DNA of 64,000 nucleotides from the NCBI GenBank assembly GCA_027023305.1, contig JALVVR010000066.1, positions 25,505 to 89,504 on the forward strand, written 5' to 3'. The position numbers were made by a program, and so were the translations under genes. Below, in pieces: positions 45,080-53,470 of the stretch (the stretch's first letter is position 1; every line of letters begins with the position of its first letter). This DNA is from Campylobacterales bacterium (GTDB taxonomy: Bacteria; Campylobacterota; Campylobacteria; Campylobacterales; QNZT01). The notes beneath the pieces were generated by a model that did no database searches, had not been told where the DNA came from, and worked only from the letters and a program-made list of their open reading frames with translations.

Positions 45080-47449
45080 ATGAACAAAACAAACATATAC
45101 GAAAAACTAAACCTTTTCTACCTAGGTAAAGAGGTTGATGCAAAAAGTGGTGAAGTTACAGATGATCTGCTTTTAGTAAAAAACAAAAACTTTACAACTC
45201 ATGCTGCAATCATAGGTATGACTGGAAGTGGTAAAACTGGACTTGGAATTGGTATAATAGAAGAAGCAGTTTTAGATAAAATTCCTTGTATTTTGATAGA
45301 TCCAAAAGGAGATATGGGAGATCTGCTTTTAGCATTTCCAGATTTTAAACCAAAAGACTTTGAACCGTGGGTTGATGAAAATGTAGCGAATCAAAAAGGT
45401 TTAACAAAAGAAGAGTTTGCAAAAAAAGAAGCCCAGACTTGGGAAAAAGGTATCGGATACTTTGGTCAAGATAGTGATAGAGTTAGAAGATTTAAAGAGG
45501 GGGCTGATTTTACTATCTTTACTCCTGGAAGTAGTAGTGGAGTTAGTATCTCTATCCTTGACTCTTTTAAAGCCCCTAGCGAAGAAGTTTTAAGTGATAG
45601 TGATACTTACAGTTATCTTTTAAACTCTACAACTTCATCTATACTTGCCCTCATAGGAGAACAAAACTCTATAAACTCAAAAGAGGCTATCCTTATCTCA
45701 AACATCTTTAACTTCGCTTGGAAAAAAGGAGTTGATCTAACTTTGGAAGATTTGATAGGATTTATAACCTCTCCACCTTTTGAAAAGATAGGAGTTATGG
45801 AGTTAAAAGATTTTTATCCTCAAAAAGATAGGATGAAGTTAGCTTTTTCACTAAACAATATCATAGCTTCACCTACATTTTCTTCATGGCTTAAAGGAGT
45901 TGAACTTGATATAAACAAGCTTCTCTACACTAAAGATGCAAAACCAAGAGTATCAATACTAAACATAGCTCACCTGAATGACAACGAAAGAATGTTTTTC
46001 GTAACTCTGTTTTTAAACAAGTACATAAGCTGGATGAGAATGCAAAGTGGTAGCTCATCACTAAGAACTCTTCTTTACATGGATGAAATTTTTGGTTACT
46101 TCCCAGCAACTTCAAACCCACCTAGCAAAGCCCCAATGCTTTTACTTTTAAAACAAGCTAGAGCTTTTGGAGTTGGTATCATACTTTCCACTCAAAACCC
46201 AGTGGATTTAGACTACAAAGGACTATCAAACATAGGAAGTTGGTTTATAGGAAGACTTCAAACAAAGCAAGATATAGACAGAGTTATAAACGGACTTATA
46301 AAATCAGGCTCAGAACTTAGTAAGAGTGATATAGAGGAGTTACTCGCAAACTTACAAAAAAGAGTCTTTTTGTTCAAATCAGCACATAGAGATAGCATAG
46401 ACCTTTTCACTACTAGATGGGTACTTAGCTACCTAAAAGGACCTCTAAACAAAGATGAGATAAAACTCTTGATGAAAGATAAAAAAGAGGAACTTTCAAA
46501 AAAGCCAAAAGAGACAAAACAGAAAAAAGACAGTCCAAAAATTTCAACAAAACCAACTGTAAGTGATGATATAGATGAGTACTTTTATGTAAGTGATGCC
46601 TCAAACTCTTCCCCTACTCTATCCCCTTACCTTGTAGCAAATGCAGTGATAAACTATCATGACAGCAGACGAAATATAGATGAGCAGTCAGGTTACTACT
46701 ATAAGTATGAATTAGATGAAGATTTAAGAGATATCAAGTGGGAAGAGTTTATAGACAATGATGATGACTTTGACCTTTATGAGTTTGAGTATCCACAAAA
46801 CTCTAGCTTCAAAGAGTTTCCAGAGTTTATAAAAGAGCTTAAAAACTTTAAATCTTTACAAAAAGAGTTTATAAACTATCTCTACCAAGAAAACAAAATA
46901 ACTCTCTATAAAGCACCAAAACTAAAACTAGAATCAACAGTTGATGAGAGTTTGGAGGATTTTAAAATAAGAGCAAACGATATCTTAAGAGAAAAAAGAG
47001 ATGAAGCACAGGATAAACTAAAAGCTAAATTTTCAAAAAAACAAGAAGTACTTGATAGAAGACTACAAAGAGCCCTAACTAAATTAGAAAAAGAAAAAGA
47101 AGATGTAAAAGAACAAACAACTTCAACTCTTCTTAGCTTTGGTATGACAGTTTTAGATGCCTTTTTAGGAACTAAAAGGACAAAAAGAAGCACAATAAGT
47201 AAAGCTGGAAGTACTATAAGAAATGCTGGTAAAATCTATGGAGAAAAAGGTGATGTAAGCAGAGCCCAGGAAGCTGTACAAGATATACAAGATGATATAG
47301 AAGAGCTTCAAAACCAGCTAGAAGATGAAATTTTAGAGCTAGATAGTAAGTTTGATATAGACTCTATAGAAATCCAAGAGTTTTTTATAAAACCAAAAAA
47401 ATCAAATATAACCGATGTTGATTTAGCTTTGCTTTGGGAGGATAGATAA
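45080..47449 (+). CDS. Large HerA/YjgR-like P-loop ATPase with a coiled-coil extension
   Basis: The 789-residue protein has a HerA/DUF87-type ATPase core: Walker A IGMTGSGKTGLGIG (about residues 45-58), LIDPKGDMGDLLL, Walker B TLLYMDEIFGYFP (about 331-343), and ARAFGVGIILSTQNPVDLDYKGLSNIGSWFIGRLQTKQD. Beyond residue 470 are a charged linker, a middle domain (about 520-630) and a long coiled coil (about 630-770) containing a short glycine-rich stretch. It is followed 1 base later by a small NifX-like gene. Related ATPases translocate DNA or act in defence, but the function here is unknown. Confidence 0.8.
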   Translation: MNKTNIYEKLNLFYLGKEVDAKSGEVTDDLLLVKNKNFTTHAAIIGMTGSGKTGLGIGIIEEAVLDKIPCILIDPKGDMGDLLLAFPDFKPKDFEPWVDENVANQKGLTKEEFAKKEAQTWEKGIGYFGQDSDRVRRFKEGADFTIFTPGSSSGVSISILDSFKAPSEEVLSDSDTYSYLLNSTTSSILALIGEQNSINSKEAILISNIFNFAWKKGVDLTLEDLIGFITSPPFEKIGVMELKDFYPQKDRMKLAFSLNNIIASPTFSSWLKGVELDINKLLYTKDAKPRVSILNIAHLNDNERMFFVTLFLNKYISWMRMQSGSSSLRTLLYMDEIFGYFPATSNPPSKAPMLLLLKQARAFGVGIILSTQNPVDLDYKGLSNIGSWFIGRLQTKQDIDRVINGLIKSGSELSKSDIEELLANLQKRVFLFKSAHRDSIDLFTTRWVLSYLKGPLNKDEIKLLMKDKKEELSKKPKETKQKKDSPKISTKPTVSDDIDEYFYVSDASNSSPTLSPYLVANAVINYHDSRRNIDEQSGYYYKYELDEDLRDIKWEEFIDNDDDFDLYEFEYPQNSSFKEFPEFIKELKNFKSLQKEFINYLYQENKITLYKAPKLKLESTVDESLEDFKIRANDILREKRDEAQDKLKAKFSKKQEVLDRRLQRALTKLEKEKEDVKEQTTSTLLSFGMTVLDAFLGTKRTKRSTISKAGSTIRNAGKIYGEKGDVSRAQEAVQDIQDDIEELQNQLEDEILELDSKFDIDSIEIQEFFIKPKKSNITDVDLALLWEDR

Positions 47450-47450
47450 G

Positions 47451-47753
47451 TTGCTTATCCTAATACCAGTAAAAGAAAAAGATGAAAACAGCCAAATAGA
47501 ACACATCCTAAAAAACCCTTTTTGGGCAATAATAACCCTAGAAGAAGGAAAAGTCCAAAATATAGATTTTATAGAGGGTGATTGGCAACAAATAGATGAG
47601 TTTTTTGATGTCGTTGTAGTAAAAAGTAAAGATGACTATGTCTGGCCATTTTTCGAGCAATCCATCCCGGTTTTAGAAGCTACATTTCAAGACAATATCG
47701 AAGAGATAATGGAAGCTTTTTTATTTAAGGAATTGTATGAGGTTAGGATGTGA
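47451..47753 (+). CDS. Small NifX/NifB-C-terminal-like protein
   Basis: The 100-residue product starts at a TTG (47451) with GGAGGATAGATAAG before it. LILIPVKEKDENSQIEHILKNPFWAIITLEEGKVQNIDFIEG has the order of strands seen in dinitrogenase iron-molybdenum cofactor-binding domains (NifX, NafY, NifB C-terminus). The expected His and Cys ligands are not clear, so metal-cofactor binding is doubtful. It is in operon with the ATPase gene (1-base gap). No nif genes are present. Confidence 0.5.
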   Translation: MLILIPVKEKDENSQIEHILKNPFWAIITLEEGKVQNIDFIEGDWQQIDEFFDVVVVKSKDDYVWPFFEQSIPVLEATFQDNIEEIMEAFLFKELYEVRM

Positions 47754-47754
47754 T

Positions 47755-48090
47755 TTAGTTCATGTCCTCAAACCTTATACAAAGTATCTCTACTATCTTT
47801 TTTTGAGTATAACAGTTTTCTATTCTTGTCAACTTTCTAACTAATCTTCTTTTAGAAATACTCCTTATCTGTTGACACAAAAGTATAGATGGTTTTTCCA
47901 GCTCATCTTTTAAAAGCAGTTCATTTGGATAGACTTTTCGTCCCTCTTTTAGTGAAGTTATAGGTATAACAGTAACTATATCTAAAAGATTTTCATAATC
48001 ATTTGAGATTATCAAAACCGGTCTTTTTCCAAACTGCTCTCTTCCAACAGTAGGATTCAAGTCTGCTAAATAAACATCATACTGCTTCAT
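47755..48090 (-). CDS. MazF/PemK-type toxin
   Basis: The 111-residue protein has YDVYLADLNPTVGREQFGKRPVLIISND, VTVIPITSL and SILLCQQIRSISKRRL, the features of PemK/MazF ribonucleases. The start is taken at ATG 48090, overlapping the end of the RHH antitoxin gene; a TTG five codons earlier is possible. It lies tail to tail, 1 base apart, with the NifX-like gene. Confidence 0.92.
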   Translation of the reverse strand: MKQYDVYLADLNPTVGREQFGKRPVLIISNDYENLLDIVTVIPITSLKEGRKVYPNELLLKDELEKPSILLCQQIRSISKRRLVRKLTRIENCYTQKKIVEILCIRFEDMN

Positions 48091-48316
48091 AATCAGCAAA
48101 CTCAAAATCTTTTTCTATCTCTTTTAAATCATTCAAATACATCTTATCTTGTGAGGCTTCTATCATAGCTTGTTTATATCTGTCTCTCTTTTGTTTCTCT
48201 ATCAAAAGCTCCAAAGCATTTGAGACTAACTCAGAAAAAGAGTTATATTCTTGTGAAACATTTGACTCAATATTTTTATAAAGTTCATCCCTTATAGCTA
48301 CTGTTTTTCTAACCAT
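48077..48316 (-). CDS. Ribbon-helix-helix antitoxin
   Basis: The 79-residue protein begins VRKTVAIRDELYKNIESNVSQEYNSFSELVSNALELLIEKQ, a ribbon strand followed by two helices typical of CopG/ParD-like DNA-binding antitoxins. The acidic C-terminal part (LKEIEKDFEFADYEAV) would cover the toxin. It is preceded by an operator-like array of GTATGA. Confidence 0.88.
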   Translation of the reverse strand: MVRKTVAIRDELYKNIESNVSQEYNSFSELVSNALELLIEKQKRDRYKQAMIEASQDKMYLNDLKEIEKDFEFADYEAV

Positions 48317-48335
48317 ATTAAACTCCTAAACAACT

Positions 48336-48370
48336 TTCATACTTTTATCATACTATATTCATACTTTTAT
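48336..48370 (-). promoter_or_regulatory. Operator array for the RHH/MazF operon
   Basis: On the minus strand, GTATGA occurs three times at exact 11-base steps (48337-48342, 48348-48353 and 48359-48364 as TCATAC on the plus strand), inside two 13-base direct repeats (ATAAAAGTATGAA). TATAGT or TATGAT between the copies can serve as a minus-10. Repeats on one helical face fit cooperative RHH binding, so this is probably the autoregulatory promoter. The outer copy overlaps the HAD gene stop. Confidence 0.7.
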
Positions 48371-48994
48371 TTTTCTTACTGCCTCCAAACTATCTCCATA
48401 AACAAACTCACTATACTCCCTAAGTTCGCTCTCCTCTCCACACCCACACTTTACACCAACACCTATAACTCCAGCATCTTTTGCACAAATCAAATCAAGC
48501 TTAGTATCTCCTATCATGAAAATCTTTTTACCTTCAAAATCTCCCATCTTTTCAAGTGCTTTTTGTATTGGCTCATAGTGAGGCTTTGGATTTTCTACAT
48601 CCTCTCTTCCTACTAAAACTTCGAAATACTCCATCACTTCCATATGCTCTAAAAGCTCTCTACTGTATCTTGCCGTTTTTGTTGTTACAATCCCAAGTCT
48701 AGCAAATTTACTAGCTTCTTCTATCGCCTCTTTTGCATTTGGAAGCATAGTTGTCATCTGCTTTGAGATTTTTCTATAACAACTTTTATATAAGTCCACC
48801 ATCTCCCAAACTCTTCCTTCTTCTACTCCAAGCTCACTATACATGATGTCCAAAGGATAACCTATAAGCGACTTTACCTTTTCATCATCTCTTTTTTCTA
48901 AACCAGCCTTTTCAAAAGAGTTAGCAAAGCAGTAAAGTATTGCATCAGTTGAGTCTATCAATGTTCCATCTAAATCAAAGAGTATTATCATCAA
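48359..48994 (-). CDS. gph: HAD-family phosphatase, phosphoglycolate-phosphatase-like
   Basis: The 211-residue protein has HAD motif I IILFDLDGTLIDST, motif II GIVTTK, and motif III/IV PKPHYEPIQKALEKMG and IFMIGDTKLDLICAKDAG. The cap domain is the small helical type of phosphoglycolate phosphatase and related enzymes. The substrate cannot be told from sequence, so the symbol is tentative. It diverges from metY, with the long palindrome between them. Confidence 0.8.
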   Translation of the reverse strand: MMIILFDLDGTLIDSTDAILYCFANSFEKAGLEKRDDEKVKSLIGYPLDIMYSELGVEEGRVWEMVDLYKSCYRKISKQMTTMLPNAKEAIEEASKFARLGIVTTKTARYSRELLEHMEVMEYFEVLVGREDVENPKPHYEPIQKALEKMGDFEGKKIFMIGDTKLDLICAKDAGVIGVGVKCGCGEESELREYSEFVYGDSLEAVRKIKV

Positions 48995-49006
48995 AATCCT
49001 TTTTAG

Positions 49007-49201
49007 AGAGGTTTTTGAAAACTATTAATTTCACTCAAACGGTTATAATTTTTTGCTTCGCAACCACATAATACTTTTACTAAAAATCGCAAATGCAAGC
49101 ACCCCGTTGGGGCAGGTGCGATTTTTTTACCTTCGGTAATCGTAAAAGCATTATGTTAAAATTATAAAGTTTTCGTTCAATCAATAGTTTTCAAAACCTC
49201 T
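49007..49201. repeat. Long imperfect palindrome, about 195 bp
   Basis: The arms pair concentrically around a centre CCCC-GTT-GGGG at 49102-49112. Outer arms: AGAGGTTTTTGAAAACTATT (49007-49026) and AATAGTTTTCAAAACCTCT (49183-49201). Further in: TATAATTTT (49044-49052) with AAAATTATA (49158-49166), CATAATACTTTTAC (49067-49080) with GTAAAAGCATTATG (49142-49155), and AAAAATCGCA (49082-49091) with TGCGATTTTT (49117-49126). It holds no gene. It may be a small non-autonomous element or a cruciform-forming regulatory site. Confidence 0.85.
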
Positions 49202-49229
49202 TAGTTTATTATTCCTAAAACTTTTTAGA

Positions 49230-49235
49230 TACAAT
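49230..49235 (+). promoter_or_regulatory. Likely minus-10 for metY
   Basis: TACAAT in TTAGATACAATACC stands 25 bases before the metY ATG and just outside the palindrome. AAGGAG precedes the ATG. No SAM riboswitch was recognised. Confidence 0.4.
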
Positions 49236-49260
49236 ACCTAAAAAAAGTAAGGAGAAGCTC

Positions 49261-50520
49261 ATGAGAGATAAGACTATAGTGACACATTTTGGTTATGAAA
49301 AAGACTCACAAGCTACTATGGCAGTGCCTATTTATCAGACTACTGCTTACGAGTTTAACGACTCTACTCATGCAGCTAACCTTTTTGAACTAAAAGAGTT
49401 AGGCAACATTTATACTAGACTTACAAACCCTACAACTGAGGTTTTAGAAAAAAGATTTGCAGCCTTAGAAGGTGGAGAGGCAAGTATCGCTACAAGTAGC
49501 GGTATGAGTGCTATTTTCAATGCAGTGGCAAATGTTGCTGAATCTGGAGATAACATCATAGTAGCCTCAAAAACCTATGGTGGTACTGTAACTCTAAGTG
49601 GGCATACTCTAAAAAGATTTGGTATAGAAAGCCGTTACTTTGATGTTCATAATCCTAAAATGCTAGAAGAGATTATAGATGATAAAACAAAACTTATAAT
49701 CTTTGAAAGCTTGTCAAATCCAAGTATAGATGTACCTGACTTTGATGGAATTGTAAAAATAGCAAAAAAGCACAATATTTTAACCTTAGTTGATAATACA
49801 GTTGCAACCCCAATCCACTGTAAACCTTTTGCATTGGGCTGTGATCTAGTTGCTCACTCTACTAGCAAATACACAACAGGTCAAGGACTTGCTCTTGGTG
49901 GTATATTAGTTGAAAGAAAAGGATTAAATGAGTTTTTAAAAGACAATCCTAGATACTATCACTTCTCAACCCCGGATGAAAGTTATCATGGACTCGTATA
50001 TAGTGATTTACCACTACCAAACTTTACTCTAAGAGTTAGATTATCACTTCTTAGAGATATTGGAAATGCACCTAGTCCATTTAACTCATGGCTTTTTATA
50101 CAAGGATTGGAGCATCTTCCACTTAGGATGAAACAACATAGTAACTCAGCTCTAAAAATAGCAGAGTTTTTAGAAAATCACAAAGAGGTTAAAAAGGTAA
50201 ACTACCCAGGATTAAAGAGTAATGTAAACTATGAGTATGCTAAAAAGTATCTTCATGATGGATTCTCTGGACTTCTAAGCTTTGAAGTAAACTCAAAAGA
50301 GAAAGCTTTGAAAATCCTAGACAAAACAAAACTTTTCTCTCTAGTAGTAAATATAGGTGATAGCAAATCAATCATAACTCATCCAGCATCAACTACTCAT
50401 CAGCAGTTATCTAGTGAAGAGTTACAAAAAGCTGGAGTTCCTGAAGGTCTTATAAGACTTAGCATTGGTCTTGAAGATGTAGATGATTTGATAGAAGATT
50501 TAGAGGAAGCGATTAGTTGA
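49261..50520 (+). CDS. metY: O-acetylhomoserine sulfhydrylase
   Basis: MetY makes homocysteine from O-acetylhomoserine and sulfide with PLP. The 419-residue protein has YTRLTNPTTEVLEKRFAALEGG, ATSSGMSAIFNAVANV, LVDNTVATP, VAHSTSKYTTGQGLALGG with the PLP lysine, and the C-terminal SIITHPASTTHQQLS and LIRLSIGLEDVDDLI. It overlaps metX by 4 bases, giving a complete two-step route from homoserine. Confidence 0.97.
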   Translation: MRDKTIVTHFGYEKDSQATMAVPIYQTTAYEFNDSTHAANLFELKELGNIYTRLTNPTTEVLEKRFAALEGGEASIATSSGMSAIFNAVANVAESGDNIIVASKTYGGTVTLSGHTLKRFGIESRYFDVHNPKMLEEIIDDKTKLIIFESLSNPSIDVPDFDGIVKIAKKHNILTLVDNTVATPIHCKPFALGCDLVAHSTSKYTTGQGLALGGILVERKGLNEFLKDNPRYYHFSTPDESYHGLVYSDLPLPNFTLRVRLSLLRDIGNAPSPFNSWLFIQGLEHLPLRMKQHSNSALKIAEFLENHKEVKKVNYPGLKSNVNYEYAKKYLHDGFSGLLSFEVNSKEKALKILDKTKLFSLVVNIGDSKSIITHPASTTHQQLSSEELQKAGVPEGLIRLSIGLEDVDDLIEDLEEAIS

Positions 50521-51617
50521 AAATCCAAACCCATAAAGAACACTTTACAAACCCATTGTACTTAGAGAGTGGAAGGATACTAGAGCCTTATGATTTAGTA
50601 TATGAAACTTATGGGGAATTAAACGAAAAAAAAGACAATGTCATAGTAGTCTGTCATGCCCTAACAGGAAGCCATCATGCAGCTGGAAAGTATGAGGGAG
50701 AAAGCAAAGCTGGTTGGTGGGATTCCATGATAGGAGAAAACAAACCAATAAATACAAACAAATACTTCGTAATCTGTGTAAATACCATAGGTAGTTGTTT
50801 TGGCTCAACTGGACCTATGTCACCAATGTATCCAACTGATAAACCATATAGACTAAAATTTCCAGTCATAACCATAAGCGATATGGTAAAAGCTCAAAGG
50901 ATACTCTTTGATAGACTTGGTATCCAAAAAGTAGAAGCTATCATAGGTGGTTCTATGGGTGGTATGCAAGCTTTAGCATTTGCGATAGAACATCCAACTT
51001 TTGCTAAAAAGCATTTTATCTTAGCCTCTACCTATGCCACTCAACCTTGGGCGATAGCCTTTAACAAAGTAGCACGAGAAGCAGTTATAAAAGACCCTAC
51101 TTTTCAAGGTGGAAACTATGACCCAAAAGAGATAAAAAAGTGGGGATTTAGTGGCTTGGCAATTGGTAGAATGTGTGGACATATCAGCTATCTAAGCCCT
51201 GATTCTATGGATAAAAAGTTTGGTAGAAATTATGTAGAAACTGATGGGCTTTATGAACTTTTTGGAAGATACGAAGTAGAGAGATACCTAGATTACAACG
51301 GAAATAACTTCGTAAACTGGTTTGATCCACTAAGTTTTCTATATATCACAAAAGCGATAAACAACTTCGATGCAACAAGAAACTATGATAGTTTAGAAGA
51401 CTCACTTAGTCGTATAAGATCAGATATATTTTTGATGAGCTTTGAAAGTGATCTACTATTTTTACCAAAAGAGATGAAAACTATATATACCACACTTAAA
51501 AATATAAACAATAAAAATGATATAAAATACATAAACATAGATAGCGACTATGGTCATGATGCCTTTTTGGTTGAGTATGACAAATTTGCTCACTATATAA
51601 AAGAGGAGTTAAGATGA
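50517..51617 (+). CDS. metX: Homoserine O-acetyltransferase
   Basis: MetX acetylates homoserine. The 366-residue alpha/beta-hydrolase starts at a TTG embedded in the metY stop (TTGA). The nucleophile elbow is GGSMGGMQALAFA (about residues 142-154), the oxyanion strand is VVCHALTGSHHAAG, and the acid and His lie in MSFESDLLF and DYGHDAFLVE. The sequence is MetX rather than the shorter MetA type. Confidence 0.96.
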   Translation: MKIQTHKEHFTNPLYLESGRILEPYDLVYETYGELNEKKDNVIVVCHALTGSHHAAGKYEGESKAGWWDSMIGENKPINTNKYFVICVNTIGSCFGSTGPMSPMYPTDKPYRLKFPVITISDMVKAQRILFDRLGIQKVEAIIGGSMGGMQALAFAIEHPTFAKKHFILASTYATQPWAIAFNKVAREAVIKDPTFQGGNYDPKEIKKWGFSGLAIGRMCGHISYLSPDSMDKKFGRNYVETDGLYELFGRYEVERYLDYNGNNFVNWFDPLSFLYITKAINNFDATRNYDSLEDSLSRIRSDIFLMSFESDLLFLPKEMKTIYTTLKNINNKNDIKYINIDSDYGHDAFLVEYDKFAHYIKEELR

Positions 51618-51811
51618 ACAAAGATTTAGATTTTGAACAAAAGTTAGAAAAAGCAAAAGATATTTTAGGAAAACTTATGCAACCAGACATAGCTCTTAAC
51701 AAATCTGTATCACTCTACAAAGATGGTAAAAAAGAACTCCTTGAAGCTTCAAAAATGCTAGAAAATGCAAAAGTTCAAATCAAAGAATATACTAAAGAGG
51801 ATGATTCATGA
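51614..51811 (+). CDS. xseB: Exodeoxyribonuclease VII small subunit
   Basis: The 65-residue protein DFEQKLEKAKDILGKLMQPD and SVSLYKDGKKELLEASKML shows the XseB pattern (FE..L..L..I...L......L..S...Y..G..L). It lies between metX and the nitrilase-like gene with 4-base overlaps on both sides. XseA is not in the window. Confidence 0.9.
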   Translation: MNKDLDFEQKLEKAKDILGKLMQPDIALNKSVSLYKDGKKELLEASKMLENAKVQIKEYTKEDDS

Positions 51812-52605
51812 AGATAGCTGCTCTTCAACTCTCCACCTTGCCACTTAGCAACAAAAAGTTAAGAGACTACATCACAAAAGCAAAACAAGAGGGAGCAAAA
51901 GTTATAGTTTTAGGAGAGTATGTACTAAATAACTTTTTTAAAGAGTTAGTAAAACTACAAAAGAATATGATAGCAATCCAATCAAAACAAAAGATAGAAG
52001 CCTTAGAAGCTTATGCAAAAGAGTTTGACATCCATATAATAGCTCCTATCGTAATAGTTGACAATGAAAAGATATACAAAGCAACAGGAAAATTTTCTCC
52101 AAATGAGAGTGAATTTAAAAACCAAGAGTTTTTGATAAACTATAACCACTGGGATGAAGAGAGCTTTTTTGACAATGAAATTCATAACAAAATATCTGTC
52201 CTAACATTTAGCTTAAACGGCTTAAACTTTGCAGTTATAAATGGTTTTGAGATACATTTTGACCATATATGGTTAGAAGTTATAAAAGAAAACACCGACA
52301 TAGTCCTAGTTCCATCAGCTTCAACATTTGGTTCTAACCAAAGATGGAACGAAATCCTAAAGACAAGAGCTTTTTTAAACTCACTATATGTTTTAAGAGT
52401 AAATCGAATAGGAAGCTACGAAGATGAGGGAAGTTTTTGGAACTTTTATGGAGAAACTTACCTGATAAATCCTGATGGTTTCATAGAAGAAAGTATAGAT
52501 TCAAGTGAAGATATGCTTATAGTAAATGTAGATATAAAAGAGCTAAGAGATGTAAAAACATCTTGGAAGTTCAAAGAGTACCTTAAAAAAAGAGCTTTGA
52601 TATGA
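51808..52605 (+). CDS. Carbon-nitrogen hydrolase (nitrilase) fold protein lacking the catalytic Cys
   Basis: The 265-residue protein follows the nitrilase alpha-beta-beta-alpha order. IAALQLSTLPL opens it and VIVLGEYVLNNFF carries the usual Glu. At the nucleophile elbow, where active enzymes have GxxICYDxRFPE, it reads FAVINGFEIHFDH, with Gly in the Cys position. The Lys region (LINYNHWDEESFF) also lacks an obvious Lys. The fold is probably kept and the hydrolase activity lost. It is locked into the met-xseB operon by overlaps. Confidence 0.75.
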   Translation: MKIAALQLSTLPLSNKKLRDYITKAKQEGAKVIVLGEYVLNNFFKELVKLQKNMIAIQSKQKIEALEAYAKEFDIHIIAPIVIVDNEKIYKATGKFSPNESEFKNQEFLINYNHWDEESFFDNEIHNKISVLTFSLNGLNFAVINGFEIHFDHIWLEVIKENTDIVLVPSASTFGSNQRWNEILKTRAFLNSLYVLRVNRIGSYEDEGSFWNFYGETYLINPDGFIEESIDSSEDMLIVNVDIKELRDVKTSWKFKEYLKKRALI

Positions 52606-53267
52606 GTGATTTTTATCATAGACAGATAGAGCTTTGGGGAGAACAGACTCAACAAGATTTAAAAAATAAAAAAGTTGCCATCATAGGATGTGGAGGACTT
52701 GGATGCTCCTTAGGATTAACTCTAGGAAGTAGTGGTATAGGAGAGTTTCACTTAGTAGATTTTGACAAAGTAGAGATTCACAACATCCATCGTCAACTAG
52801 GATTTAACAAAGATGATGTAGGAAAGTACAAGTGTGAAGCATTAAAAAACACTTTAGAAAAAAGAAGCATAGATACTACTTTTAAAACTTACTCGATTAA
52901 CTTTGAAGAGTTTACTAAACTTGACATAGAGGTAGATTTAATCCTAGATGCAACCGATAACCTACCAACAAGAAAAGCTATCGATGAGTATTCAAAAAAA
53001 ACATCCACCCCTTGGATATATGCATCAGTGGAGGAGTTTAACGGACAAGTCTGCTTTTTTGAAAAAAGCTCATTTTCCACTTTTAACATCCAAAACAAAA
53101 CACCCAAAGGCATAACCCCACCAATAGTCTCTTTCATAGCATCTCTTCAAGCAAACTTCGCCCTTAGATATTTAGCAAATCTAACACTAAAAAAAGATAC
53201 ACTTTACTACCTATTTATAAATAATGAGGGAGAGTTTATAACCCAAAAATTTAGGATGCCCTCATGA
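52602..53267 (+). CDS. ThiF/MoeB/HesA-type adenylyltransferase
   Basis: The 221-residue E1-like protein has FYHRQIELWGEQTQQDLKN, the nucleotide-binding loop IIGCGGLGCSLGLTLGSSGIG (about 29-48), LVDFDKVEIHNIHRQLGF with the Arg finger, and DATDNLPTRKAIDE. It lacks the CxxC zinc pairs and rhodanese domain of larger MoeB proteins. Enzymes like this adenylate the C-terminal Gly-Gly of a sulfur carrier; no such carrier gene is next to it. It overlaps genes on both sides by 4 bases. Confidence 0.85.
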   Translation: MSDFYHRQIELWGEQTQQDLKNKKVAIIGCGGLGCSLGLTLGSSGIGEFHLVDFDKVEIHNIHRQLGFNKDDVGKYKCEALKNTLEKRSIDTTFKTYSINFEEFTKLDIEVDLILDATDNLPTRKAIDEYSKKTSTPWIYASVEEFNGQVCFFEKSSFSTFNIQNKTPKGITPPIVSFIASLQANFALRYLANLTLKKDTLYYLFINNEGEFITQKFRMPS

Positions 53268-53455
53268 AAGAGGAGTTATTAAAAGAAATAGAATCCCTCT
53301 TATCAAAATACGATGGAGAAATGGAGATAAGTCCTTATGTTTTAGAGTACTTGGATGAAAACAAACTTGAAAAGATAAAACAAAACCTCTTAAAAAAACA
53401 AGAAAATGTTATAGAAGATAATAGCGAGTGGTTGGAGCAGTTTAAAAAGTATTAA
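53264..53455 (+). CDS. Small acidic hypothetical protein
   Basis: The 63-residue protein is helical and charged (EELLKEIESLLSKYDGEMEISPYVLEYLDENKLEKI) and ends EWLEQFKKY. It overlaps the ThiF-like gene by 4 bases, which supports expression. I recognise no family. It does not end in Gly-Gly, so it is not an obvious sulfur carrier for the neighbour. Confidence 0.55.
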   Translation: MKEELLKEIESLLSKYDGEMEISPYVLEYLDENKLEKIKQNLLKKQENVIEDNSEWLEQFKKY

Positions 53456-53470
53456 ATAAAGGAGACTTTC

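Noticed and set aside
47451..47753. Nitrogen fixation gene
   Set aside because: The similarity is only to the NifX-like fold; metal ligands are not apparent and no nif genes are near.
49202..49260. SAM riboswitch before metY
   Set aside because: The remaining leader is too short and the palindrome upstream does not have SAM-box features; it also precedes the likely promoter.
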